This document shows positions 1 through 10,300 of a stretch of DNA of 64,000 nt, piece after piece. Source of the DNA: a bacterium (GTDB taxonomy: Bacteria > Desulfobacterota > Deferrisomatia > Deferrisomatales > BM512); assembly GCA_004322275.1 (NCBI GenBank), contig SCTA01000001.1:1-64000 (forward strand). Reading direction: 5' to 3'. Below the pieces are notes generated by a model. It saw only the letters and a program-made list of their open reading frames with translations, was not told the origin of the DNA and ran no database searches. Position 1 is the first letter of the stretch; every line of letters begins with the position of its first letter. The translations under genes were made by a program, and so were the position numbers.

Positions 1-1
1 C

Positions 2-3000
2 TCTACCACCTTCACCTACACGGGCGACGTAGCCATAACCGGCACGACGTACAGCGCCTGCGCCACCAACGCCTGCCACAACAACGGCAAGAACGCCGCA
101 CCGCGCACGGCTGCTTACGCATGGGACGCCGCGGTGATAACCAACTGCGACGAATGCCACGGCGACGAATCCGCGACGCTCACCTCACAGTCTCACGTCG
201 CTCACCTTACCGCCGCCACCAACTTCGGAATAACGGTAACCTGCGCCAACTGCCACGCGGCGGCAACGACGGCGACGCACATCAACGGCACGATCAACAT
301 TCCTGCCATGACATACAGCGGCGACGTGCTTGTAACCGGCACGACTTTCGGCAATTGCGGCAACAACACCTGCCACAGGTCCGACGCCTCCGCCGGCACC
401 AACCCGGTAAATATGACCTACACCTGGGGCACCGCCTATGCGAACTGCACGCTGTGCCATAACGCGCCCCCGGCCAACGGCGGTCACGTCAACCACCTTG
501 CCTCCAACGCCATGCCCGGCGCCACGGCCATCAACGAGTGCTACATATGCCACAACGGCACGGCTACGAGCGGCGGCATCGCCAGCGGCGCATCGCACAT
601 AAACTCCACGGACAATCTCGCGTTCAACACCTCGGCGCAATACCAGGCTACGGCGGTCACGACCGCGGGTTCCGGCACAACCACCACCTGCACCAACGTC
701 AAGTGCCACAACGGCGTAGAGACTCCGACCTGGGCCACCACGCCCATCACCTGCGGCAAGTGCCACAACGAAACCTGGACCGCCTTGGGCACCGGCCCGG
801 CTCCGACAGGCAGCGCAGGCGTCGCGGGCAGTCATGCCATACACACCAACAACGACGCAGTATATAACGATTGCGCGGCTTGCCACGCTGGCGCTACGGC
901 TTACACCGCCGTTGGCCCCCTTGCCGGAACTCACCAGAACCTCACCGTCAACGTGAGCATGACGAGTGTTACCTATGCACCCGACGCAAATCCGGGCGGC
1001 ATTAACTACATCGCACCCGGCACCGACAACGGCACCTGCACCTCCGTGGCAGCCGGCTGTCACAACGTTGCCACTCCTGTATGGGGCGGCACCATAAGCG
1101 TTACATGTCTGTCATGCCACGTCGGCACCGAGCCCGCCACCGGCGCCAAACCGATTCCGACGGCCGACGCTACCCCCAACAGGGTCGCCAGCGCCCAGTA
1201 CGCAGGCGTCAGCGCCCTAGGTCACGGCAGGATAACCAATAACTACGCATCCGGCCTCCTCCCCGCGGCACTGACGGACACCACGGCAAGAGACACCACC
1301 AACGGCTGCCTGAAGTGCCACGATCAGGCGGCGGATCACTTCCCGAAGGATACGCTCGACCCCTACCGTCTCGGCGTCCTGGCGGCCACTACCGACAGCC
1401 TCTGCCTCGATACCAACAGGTTCGGCGCAGGCAGCTGCCATGAAGCGACTCAGGCCCAGACCCACTCCAAACTCAACGCCGGCGGCGCCGTACCCGCGAT
1501 CTGGCCCAACGGCGAATACGCCTTCAAGTGCGTTGACTGCCACGACCCGCACGGCGACGCAAACGTTTCCATGATCCGCAGCCACATCTCCGCGCCGACA
1601 TCGACGGCGGATACCAGCTTCGGTTCCGACAGCAACGGCACCCCGGCGGATACGGCCACGCTCTCCGCCGTCACCTTCACCTCCTACACAGGCAACGCGA
1701 CCAACAGCTACGGCGTGAACCTCGCGCCTAACGGCATCTGCGAAGTCTGCCACGTAGACCTTGCCGGTGTAGACTTTTACCGCCGCGCCCAGGCCGAAAA
1801 CAACACCCACAACACCGCCGGCACATGCACCACCTGCCACAAGCATGAGGAAGGCTTCAAGGGAGGCGCTTGCAACGGATGCCACGGCTTCCCGCCGGTA
1901 CTGGCTGATCAAAACTACGCGGGCGGCGGCGGCGCGCACGACGCGCACGTCAGTTTCCTGGCGGATGCCACCGGCGCCCAGTATCCGGCAACTACCTCGT
2001 TCCAGTCGGCCCTGCTGTGCGACCCCTGCCACGGAACCGGTTCCGGCAATACCGCGCACAACGGATCCGTTCAGGGCTCCGGCGCTTGGCCTGTCGCTAC
2101 GAGAACCTTCGTAAACATCGTCGCCAAGACCGGCGCGGATAGCTGGAATGTCGTTACCCCCGCAAGGTACAACGGCGTTGCGATAACCACCTCTGCCGCC
2201 ACCTCCGCGACAGGCATAAATGCGGTTGTATCCGCGGACAACACCGAATGCACGGCGGTTGATTGCCATTCGACGACAGCCGCCGAAGACGCTGAAAATC
2301 CGCCAGTAGTCAACTGGACGGCGATCACCGACACCTCGGCCTACAACGATGGCCTGGCCCGGTCCAAGGTCTGCAAGGCCTGCCACGACAGGACTCCGTC
2401 AAAAATGAAACTCTGGAATACCACGTTCCCGGTAGACGGCACTTACGACGCGGCTGTAGACGGCAACGCGGCCATCAACGCGGCGGACAGCTACTACGGC
2501 AACTTCACCCTGTACGGCAGGGGCGGACACGGCGATGCGGCGATACAGACGGAAGACCCGCTCGTCGATTCCGCCGCGGGCAGGACCACGCCCATAGACT
2601 GCACGGCCTGCCACGCCGCGGCCACGACGACGACCCATTACAACGCCAAGGCGGGCGCCAACCCGAACCGGCTGACGGGCCTCTCCACCGCCTCGACGGC
2701 GGACAACATGGTCGCCCGGTGCCAGGTCTGCCATGCCTCCACTTTCTACGGCAGCACCTCCACCCTCGCTCCCAGGCACCACCCGGCAGGCGACTTCTTT
2801 GCCGCCCCCGCAGGCACTTCGGAAATCATGACCGCGATCTCCGGCACCACCACCTGGGGCGAGGTAGCTCCCCCGGCCGGACATTACGAGCAGAACGCCT
2901 ACGGCTACAACATTAACTATCCCACTGGCGTCGGAAGCGCCAACGTAGACCGGTTCATCGACTACTGGGGTGGTGACTTCGAGACCACAAGAAGCGCCAC

Positions 3001-3250
3001 CAATCCGCCGAGACCCGTCTTCGTGGGCGAGCTCACCTCCGCGTCGCCCAAGGTAACGCTCCCTCTGGCGCAGTACGCAATCGGCGGCGGTACCAGCAAC
3101 AAGATTGTCTGCACCACCTGCCACAACCCGCATGGCACGGATCTCTACGTGTACGACACAACCGCCGGTCATTCGGGTAGAAGCATCGCCGACAACAACA
3201 TGCTCCGCCTGCGTGACGACGACAGCACACTGTGCAACGCCTGCCATTAA
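2..3250 (+). CDS. Large secreted multihaem c-type cytochrome, 3' part (CxxxxCH/CxxCH type)
   Basis: The frame is already open at the left edge, so the gene is 5'-truncated by the window; GTG at 134 is only an internal codon. About 1,080 residues are visible. I count 18 CxxCH haem sites, four CxxxxCH sites (one encoded before position 134), and two looser Cys...CH sites with 6 and 10 residues between the cysteines. Alternating CxxxxCH and CxxCH sites on a Thr/Ala/Asn/Gly-rich backbone is the pattern of the repeated cytochrome domain first described in Geobacter sulfurreducens. The protein ends exactly on a CxxCH. The expected role is electron storage or transfer at the outer surface or in the periplasm; the partner is unknown. 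Signal peptide and total haem number lie outside the window. A strong terminator follows directly. Confidence 0.9.
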   Translation, partial: STTFTYTGDVAITGTTYSACATNACHNNGKNAAPRTAAYAWDAAVITNCDECHGDESATLTSQSHVAHLTAATNFGITVTCANCHAAATTATHINGTINIPAMTYSGDVLVTGTTFGNCGNNTCHRSDASAGTNPVNMTYTWGTAYANCTLCHNAPPANGGHVNHLASNAMPGATAINECYICHNGTATSGGIASGASHINSTDNLAFNTSAQYQATAVTTAGSGTTTTCTNVKCHNGVETPTWATTPITCGKCHNETWTALGTGPAPTGSAGVAGSHAIHTNNDAVYNDCAACHAGATAYTAVGPLAGTHQNLTVNVSMTSVTYAPDANPGGINYIAPGTDNGTCTSVAAGCHNVATPVWGGTISVTCLSCHVGTEPATGAKPIPTADATPNRVASAQYAGVSALGHGRITNNYASGLLPAALTDTTARDTTNGCLKCHDQAADHFPKDTLDPYRLGVLAATTDSLCLDTNRFGAGSCHEATQAQTHSKLNAGGAVPAIWPNGEYAFKCVDCHDPHGDANVSMIRSHISAPTSTADTSFGSDSNGTPADTATLSAVTFTSYTGNATNSYGVNLAPNGICEVCHVDLAGVDFYRRAQAENNTHNTAGTCTTCHKHEEGFKGGACNGCHGFPPVLADQNYAGGGGAHDAHVSFLADATGAQYPATTSFQSALLCDPCHGTGSGNTAHNGSVQGSGAWPVATRTFVNIVAKTGADSWNVVTPARYNGVAITTSAATSATGINAVVSADNTECTAVDCHSTTAAEDAENPPVVNWTAITDTSAYNDGLARSKVCKACHDRTPSKMKLWNTTFPVDGTYDAAVDGNAAINAADSYYGNFTLYGRGGHGDAAIQTEDPLVDSAAGRTTPIDCTACHAAATTTTHYNAKAGANPNRLTGLSTASTADNMVARCQVCHASTFYGSTSTLAPRHHPAGDFFAAPAGTSEIMTAISGTTTWGEVAPPAGHYEQNAYGYNINYPTGVGSANVDRFIDYWGGDFETTRSATNPPRPVFVGELTSASPKVTLPLAQYAIGGGTSNKIVCTTCHNPHGTDLYVYDTTAGHSGRSIADNNMLRLRDDDSTLCNACH

Positions 3251-3267
3251 AAGCGGGCTGAAAAACA

Positions 3268-3303
3268 AGGGCGGCTCCGGGAAACCGGGGCCGCTTTTTT
3301 TCT
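3268..3303 (+). terminator. Rho-independent terminator of the large cytochrome gene
   Basis: GC-rich hairpin (GCGGC-CCGG, loop GAAA, CCGG-GCCGC) followed by a run of eight T residues, 20 nt after the stop codon. Confidence 0.85.
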
Positions 3304-3427
3304 TGGCGCGCCGGTTTGTTTCTTTAGCGGCCCTTCGGGTCTTTACTGTTGCGGCGGCTATTCAAGTATGTAAAAATCAAAATATCCTTATTGGAAATTT
3401 TTCGGGGAACAGGCACTGGAGGTTTAA

Positions 3428-4192
3428 ATGAACAGAAAATCTTTTCTCCTCGCCGGGGGGATAGTTTTTTTTCTTACCGCTTCGCTTTCGATGGCGGCGG
3501 ACCATCCCGGCAGCGATTCCAACTGCGCCGAGTGCCATTCGGTTGAGTCCTCGGCCGACGCCCCCAGGGTGATACCCGCCAAGCCCGGGCTTTTGGACAA
3601 GCTGTTCGGCGGCGCGCCAACCCCGAAATGGCACGAGAAAATCGGCTGCACCGGCACCGCCGGGGCCGACGGCTCTATAACCGGCTGCCACAGGCCCGAG
3701 GACAAAAAGAAGAATTATCTGGTCATGGACCTTTCCGGCAAACCCTCCGATCTGCTCTGCGCCAAATGCCACGCAAACGAAATGGATCCGGGGCTTCACC
3801 ACCCCTCTTATAAAATCGACAAAGACGGCAACGGAATTCCCGAGCACTTCGTAACGGTAATCGAAAACAAAGAGGCCGTAACCAAATTCGCCCCGGCGCT
3901 TCTCGGCGAGCCGCTGAAGAGCTACCCCGATTCGCTTTCGTTCGTAACGGGGGCCGACGGACAGCGCAAGCTTGTTTCCTCCGTTCCCCTCGGGAAATTC
4001 GTCGAGGTAGAGAAAAAAGAGACCAAGACCTACGAGAGGGTGGTCACCTGCTCAAGCTGTCACAATCCGCATTTCGGCTTTCAGGCCGAAAACGGAAAAG
4101 ACGAAGTTTTTGAAAAGACGGCCAGAAAGACCGGAGACGCCCTGCTCAGACTGCGCGACCAGAACAACACCCTTTGCCTTGTCTGCCACTGA
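3428..4192 (+). CDS. Secreted tetrahaem (or pentahaem) c-type cytochrome
   Basis: The product is 254 residues with a clear signal peptide (Lys/Arg N-terminus, hydrophobic core, cleavage near SMA-AD). It has four CxxCH sites (about residues 33, 116, 215 and 251) and a further isolated Cys...GCH pair near residues 75-90 that might hold a fifth haem with a long spacer. GGAGG lies 5 nt before the ATG. The protein ends on CxxCH, and its last 16 residues share LRLRD...TLC..CH with the end of the preceding large cytochrome. A terminator separates the two genes, so this one is probably transcribed alone. It is likely a periplasmic or surface electron carrier working with its large neighbour (inferred). 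The specific subfamily is not recognised. Confidence 0.85.
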   Translation: MNRKSFLLAGGIVFFLTASLSMAADHPGSDSNCAECHSVESSADAPRVIPAKPGLLDKLFGGAPTPKWHEKIGCTGTAGADGSITGCHRPEDKKKNYLVMDLSGKPSDLLCAKCHANEMDPGLHHPSYKIDKDGNGIPEHFVTVIENKEAVTKFAPALLGEPLKSYPDSLSFVTGADGQRKLVSSVPLGKFVEVEKKETKTYERVVTCSSCHNPHFGFQAENGKDEVFEKTARKTGDALLRLRDQNNTLCLVCH

Positions 4193-4196
4193 TTTA

Positions 4197-4238
4197 AACG
4201 GCCGGGTTAAAGTTTTTTCCTTTCCCGGCCGTTAATTT
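4197..4238 (+). terminator. Terminator after the small multihaem cytochrome
   Basis: Inverted repeat AACGGCCGGG ... CCCGGCCGTT with an AT-rich loop, followed by AATTTATTT. The rest of the gap to 4396 shows no clear riboswitch or promoter. Confidence 0.75.
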
Positions 4239-4396
4239 ATTTGGGGATTCCTTCCTTTATTGCCGCTATATTTTTGGGGTGAATAAAACGATTGCCTTCG
4301 CTTGTCCGCCAGCCCCTGGGAGACAGGCGCTTTTATTTCGTGATGACCTGAATTTGACGACACGCAGGATTGCTCTGATTGTATTGGAGATTTCCT

Positions 4397-7300
4397 TTGA
4401 GCGGTGACAGGGAACAACCATTGAGCCCCAAAAAACCATTCTCTCGCCTCGGATTTTCGCTGTTTTCCGGGTGTCTGCTGTCGGCGGCTGTTTCAACCGC
4501 CGCGCTGGCGGTAACTCCAGTCTGGTCGCCGTACCCTCCGGCCGACGGAAGCCATCCCGGCGGCGGGCCGTGGGGGGGAACGGTAACACGGCTGGTCTCG
4601 ACCTATGACGCCTCCGGCAACTCCATTGCCCTGTGGGCGGCGACGGCGGGCGGGATATTCAAATCCATCGACGGCGGCAGTTCCTGGACCCAGTCCCGGA
4701 CCGGGATCCTGGATCTGGACGTTACGTCCGTTGCGGTGTCCCCCCCGGGAGACCGCCTCCTTGCCTCCGTTCACGCTTACGCTTCCATCGACGCCGCAAA
4801 CGACGAGGGCGGCGGCATTTACTTGTCGAACGACGGCGGAGGCAGCTGGCAGAGATTCTCCCCGGGTCTTTTTGAATTTGATTTCTCGATACCCGGCGGG
4901 TTTGTCTCCGTGGCGATCGACCCAACCGACCCCACCCACTTTTTCGCGGCAGCCAATGACGCGGGCAGAAGCGTTACCGGCTACAAGGATGTCATTTTCG
5001 AGTCAAAAGACGGAGGCGTCACCTGGACAGGCCCGCAAACCGACGGCGGGAACGGGCCCCGCGTGGAGCTTGGCGATTCTTACAATATCACCGGGCTTCG
5101 CGCCATTTCCGGCGGCACCCTTTTCTTTTACGGGCGAAGCAAAGAGTTGTACAGGCTGAAAAGCGCCGACCAAAGCCCGTCGCTGATCGGTGCTTTTGTG
5201 GACGGAAGCGGAAATCCCTGCACGGTTGAGGACATCGCCGTCGTCGAAGTTCCTTCCCTGAAAATATACGCCGCGGCGGGAGCTTGCGGCTTGTGGGAGG
5301 GGGTTTACAACCTCACGAACGATAACTTTACCTGGACGAAACGCCAGTCCATTCCGGTCACCGCCAACGGCTACCCGCTGATAACGGCGGTGGGGGTAAC
5401 TCCGGGAGACCCCTCGCATCTCTACTACATGGTTTACGATTATCAGGACGAGGCGGTTTCAGAAATCTACGAGAGCCTTGACGGGGGCGTAACTTCAACC
5501 GGGATATTACTCCCCGAACGGGTAATGAACGTAAAGCAGATCCTTCCGGATGCGGGGGGCTCTTTCCTCGTGGAATCTTTCTCCGGGATTTACCGCCGCG
5601 CCCTCACCGGGAACTATCTTCATTCCAGCAAAGGACTTCGCGCCTTCGAGGCTAACGGTTTTGATTTCAAGCCCGGCGGCTCGGGGAGTTCCGGCGGTCT
5701 CGCCGAGCTTGCCGTCTCAGGCGGCTCCACTTCGTCCAGCAGCGGCATCGGCTGCGGCGGCGTATCCCTCTGGGATTACACCACCGGCTGGAAGCGCGCT
5801 TCGGATCAGTGGTACGACCCCGGGCGGGCAACGAGGCTCATAGCCTACGAAAACGCCCAGAGGCTGTGGCTTTCCGTCGAGGGTTTCAACATCTACGCGG
5901 GAGAAAAATCCCTCGCCACCAACGACATAGCCTGGGGCGAGATGACCCTCGGCATCGGCAGCTCCTCCACTTCGCTTAACACGGTCACTTCGCTTGCCTT
6001 TTCTCCCGACCCTTCCGACGTTTTATACACGGACAAGGCCATTATAGGCGGAACCAGCCTTATTGCGGGCAGGGGAGGGGTTCCTTACTGGCACTCGGGA
6101 AACCAGAGGATCGAGCTGTATCCCGAGGGGTGGAACCTGCCTGCGGGACTCCCCGGCGGGTGGCGGGACTGGCAGAACTGGATTACCCTTGGCGACCCCT
6201 TCAATCCGGGCGGATTTTACACGATAGCGGGCAGCGCCAGGGTAGATCCCCTCAATCAGGCGAATCTCGGCGCTTTTGTCGGCTACGCCGAATATGCGTC
6301 GGTGCCCTCTCTTGTCGAAACGGAATACGGAACGGAGATTTACGACATCTACGTGCCTCTCATCGTCCAGCGCTCGGCCTTTCCCGGCGTGCAGTTCCTG
6401 TCCGCCAGCGCCTCGCCGAATTCCAGCGGCAGCCTTTTGGCAGGGACAATGGGCGACGGGATGTGGAGAACCGCCGACGGCGGCAGAAACTGGAGCAAGG
6501 TCTATCTTCCGGTTATCGGTGACGCGCCCGAGGTTCCCTTCGTTGAAATCGGACCTTTACCCGGCGACGTACTGCTTGGAGCGTACGTAAACGGCAAGGG
6601 ATTTTATCTTTCCGGCGATGGCGGCATAAACTGGCGCTCTTTCGGAGAGGGGTTCGACTTCCCCTCCAGCCTTCCCGGGCTTCGGGCGATGAAATTCACC
6701 CCCGATGGCCGGGCTCTGGTGGCCGCGCTCGGCGGCGCGGGGCTTTGGTCCCTCTACCTCGGAGAGCCTCCCGAAATTTCGATCAATGGGCCTGTAACGG
6801 TCGACGTCGGCTCCACCCTGACCCTCGACATAATCGCTTTCGATCCGGACGGCGACGCCGTGACGCTCTCCTCCAGGATTCTTCCCGACGGCCCCGAAGT
6901 CGCAGGGGCGCATCCCGCCTGGACGGCCGGCAATACTCCCCCGGCGATAGCGTCTCCCGGGGACAAGGTCGTTACCGTGGGAGAGACCCTCTCCTTCGAC
7001 GTTAACGCGACCGACGCTGCCCCCTCCGCCACGATACGCATAACGAGCGGCGACGGTTTTTTCACCGTAAGCGAAGATATACTTCTATCCGCCACCGCCT
7101 CGTCCGTGGGAGTTCAGGCGGTAACCGCCGGGGGCGCGATATTCGACTCCGCTTACCCCAACAAGCCAACCTTCGACGGCAGAACCTTCACCTGGACTCC
7201 GGCTTACGCAGAGGGCGGGATCGACTACGAGGTGACCTTTACAGCCACCGACCTTCAGGGCGAGACGGACGTACAACCGGTACTGATAACCGTAAACAGA

Positions 7301-10300
7301 AAACCGGAGCTGAGTCTGCCTCCCCGGTTCGTATTCACCGTGGGCGCCGCCGAAACACTGGCGCTGCCGATAACCGAACCCGACGGAGACACCGTCTCCC
7401 TCGCCGCTCCGGGATTGCCCGGCTGGCTCACCCTCGATCCCACGGCTCTTACCATCGGCGGAACAGCGCCCTCGGCGGATGGCGGCAAGACCTTCAACCT
7501 GACCCTGACGGCTACCGACCAGCACGGAGCCTCCGCGCAGGGCGCGCTCGGCCTTCTGGTCAATCGCCCTCCCGTGCTTTCCCCGGTGGGCGACAAATAC
7601 ATCAGCGGAAACGAAACCGAGGTTTTCACCGTCTCAGCGACCGATGCTGACGGCGATACCGTGGCAATCAGCCTTTCGCCGCTCCCCTCCGGCGCAACCT
7701 TCGACGGAAGAACCTTCGTCTGGACTCCCGCCGGGTCCGCATATGGAACGAGGACGGTAGTCGTCACCGCTACCGACGAACATGGCGGCGCCGACTCAGA
7801 GACCATTTCCATAACCGTCGAAGAGCGCCCCAACTCGCTCCCCGTCCTTGGCGTCATAGGCTCAAAATTCATCAACGCAGGGAGCCTCCTGACCATATCC
7901 CTGTTCGCGACCGATCCCGACGGCGACCAGATAGTCTATTCGGCGGCCCCCATGCCCGCCGGAGCGAAGATAGAGGGGAACTCCTTCACCTGGACTCCCT
8001 CGGAAGCTGACGGCGGAACTTCGACCCTCACCTTCACCGCTTTTGACGGCAGAGACGGCACGGACACCGAAACGGTGGAGATTACCGTCAACCGCTCCCC
8101 CGCCCTTACCCTGCCGGGTGCTCAAAGCGGCGCTCCGGGGCAGAGCGTTGGATTCACCGTCCTGGTGAGCGACCCGGAAGGCGACCAGACCACGGTAACG
8201 CCGGTGGGGATGCCCTTCGGCGCCTCCTTTGTTTCCGGCACCTTCGCCTGGACTCCGGAGGGTGGGCAAAGCGGCGTCACAAACGTAAAATTCATAGCGC
8301 GCGACAGCTACGGGGCTTCAAGCGAGGGGATCGTACAGATAACGGTCGGCGCGACAAACGCGCCTCCCGTGCTCGCCCCCGTCGGCAACCACATTTACGA
8401 CTGGAGCCAGCCCAGCCTGCAGTTCTGCCTGAGCGCCACGGACCCAGACGGCGACGCGCTGGATTACACGATGACGCCGGTCGAGTTTAACGGCGGGGCC
8501 TCGGCGTTGCCGACGCCCATCGCCGGCGTGACCTTCGACACCAGCGTAAATCCGCCCTGCTTCACCATAGACCAGATGTTTGTCTTCAACCATCTGGATT
8601 ACGCCATCTACCCGACCTACCCCCAGACCCTTACGGTAAAATTCGAGGTGGCCGAGAGCCTGACCGCCGACAAAAAGAGCGACAGCGAGACGGTAGACAT
8701 CATTATCTGGGACGTTCCTCCGGCGAACGCTCCTCCGGCCATTCTCCCCCTCGATCCGAAAACGGCTTTTGTTGGAAGGACGATTTCCTTCGGGGTGGAG
8801 GCCACGGACATCGACGGCGACATCGTCACCGTAACGGCGTCGAACATGCCCGCGTGGGGCTCTTTTGCCTCGAACAGGTTTACCGGCACGCCGCAGCTTG
8901 CCGATCACGGAGCCGTTGCTTCGATAACCTTCACCGCAAGCGACGACAAGGGAAATCAGAGCCAGACAACCGTAGACGTAACGGTAAAGGGCGCTCCCTC
9001 TTTCACCGGTCTTTCAAACAAGGTCATTCCCGTCGGGGAAACCCTGACCTTCACAGTGACTACCGCCGATCTCGACGGGGACGCGGTGGTTGTCACCGCC
9101 GAGGGGCTGCCGGCGGGAGCCACCTTTGACGGCGCGCAGTTCTCCTGGACTCCCGGAGCCTCTTTGGTGGCGCCGGTGCGCTTCACCGCCGCCGACGGCT
9201 TGACCTCCACCGCCCGGACCATAGACATTATGGCCCACAACCCGCCGGTCTTTACGCCCATAGAGGACAAACTGGTCACCGTCGGCTCGCAGCTTAGTTT
9301 CGACGTAGCCCTCGCCGACGCCGATTACGATGTGGTATCCGTCGAAAGCACCGGGCTTCCCGTGGGAGCCCTTTACGCCAACGGGACTTTTTCCTGGGTG
9401 CCCGCCGTGGCGGACGGAGGAGCGGTCGTGGAGGTATCCTTCACGGCGACGGATTTTTACGGCGCTACCGCGACCGTGAGCTTTACGATTACCGTAAACC
9501 GGCTGCCGGTATTTTCTTGCCCGGCCGTATCCACGGCGGTCCTCGGGCTTCCCTTTACCCTCGGCCTCGACGTTCTCGACGCGGATGGCGACGCCGTCAG
9601 CGTTACTCCTCTTACGGCTTTTCCCGGAGATATGAGCTTTAACGCCGTAACGAATACCCTCTCGTGGACACCCGTCACGGAAGACCTCGCGGGAAGCCCC
9701 TACAGCCTTAGATTTCTCGCCGACGACGGTCGCGGCGGAACCATCGAGCACTCTCTCGTCGTCTTCCTGAATTCGCCGCCGGTATTTAACTGTCCTTCAA
9801 GCGTAACCGTAAACGCCGGAGAGCCGCTCGTTCTTGACCTCGGGGTAACGGACGCCGACCTTGAAGAGGTTACAGTCGAAGCCCTCACCGCGCTTCCGGG
9901 AACGATGCTCTTCGACGGAGGTTCGCTCCTGTGGACGCCCACGGCCGCCGATGCCGCAGCGTCACCCTACAACCTCACCTTCAAGGCTACCGACGCCAAT
10001 AACAACGCCGTGACGAAGGACATATCGATTGCGGTCAACAGGATTCCCGTCATTGCCGCTCCCTCCTCCGCAATGGGAATAGTGGGCGAAACCTTTACTC
10101 TGGTGGTGGGCGCGAGCGACGCTGACGGCGACACCGTAACCATATCGGCGGCCACGGGGCTTCTGGCCTCGATGACCTTCGAGGGAAACACCCTTCACTG
10201 GAATCCCGTCGCGGGAGACCTGCCCTCAATGCCCAAAGAAATCACCTTCACGGCCGGAGACGGAAGGGGAGGCGCCGCGCAGCACGTCCTTAGCCTTACC

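Noticed and set aside
185-3268. Long open frames on the minus strand across the large cytochrome
   Set aside because: They are Gly/Val/Arg-rich shadow frames of a GC-rich repeat gene, with no domains or ribosome sites, opposite a clear CxxCH protein.
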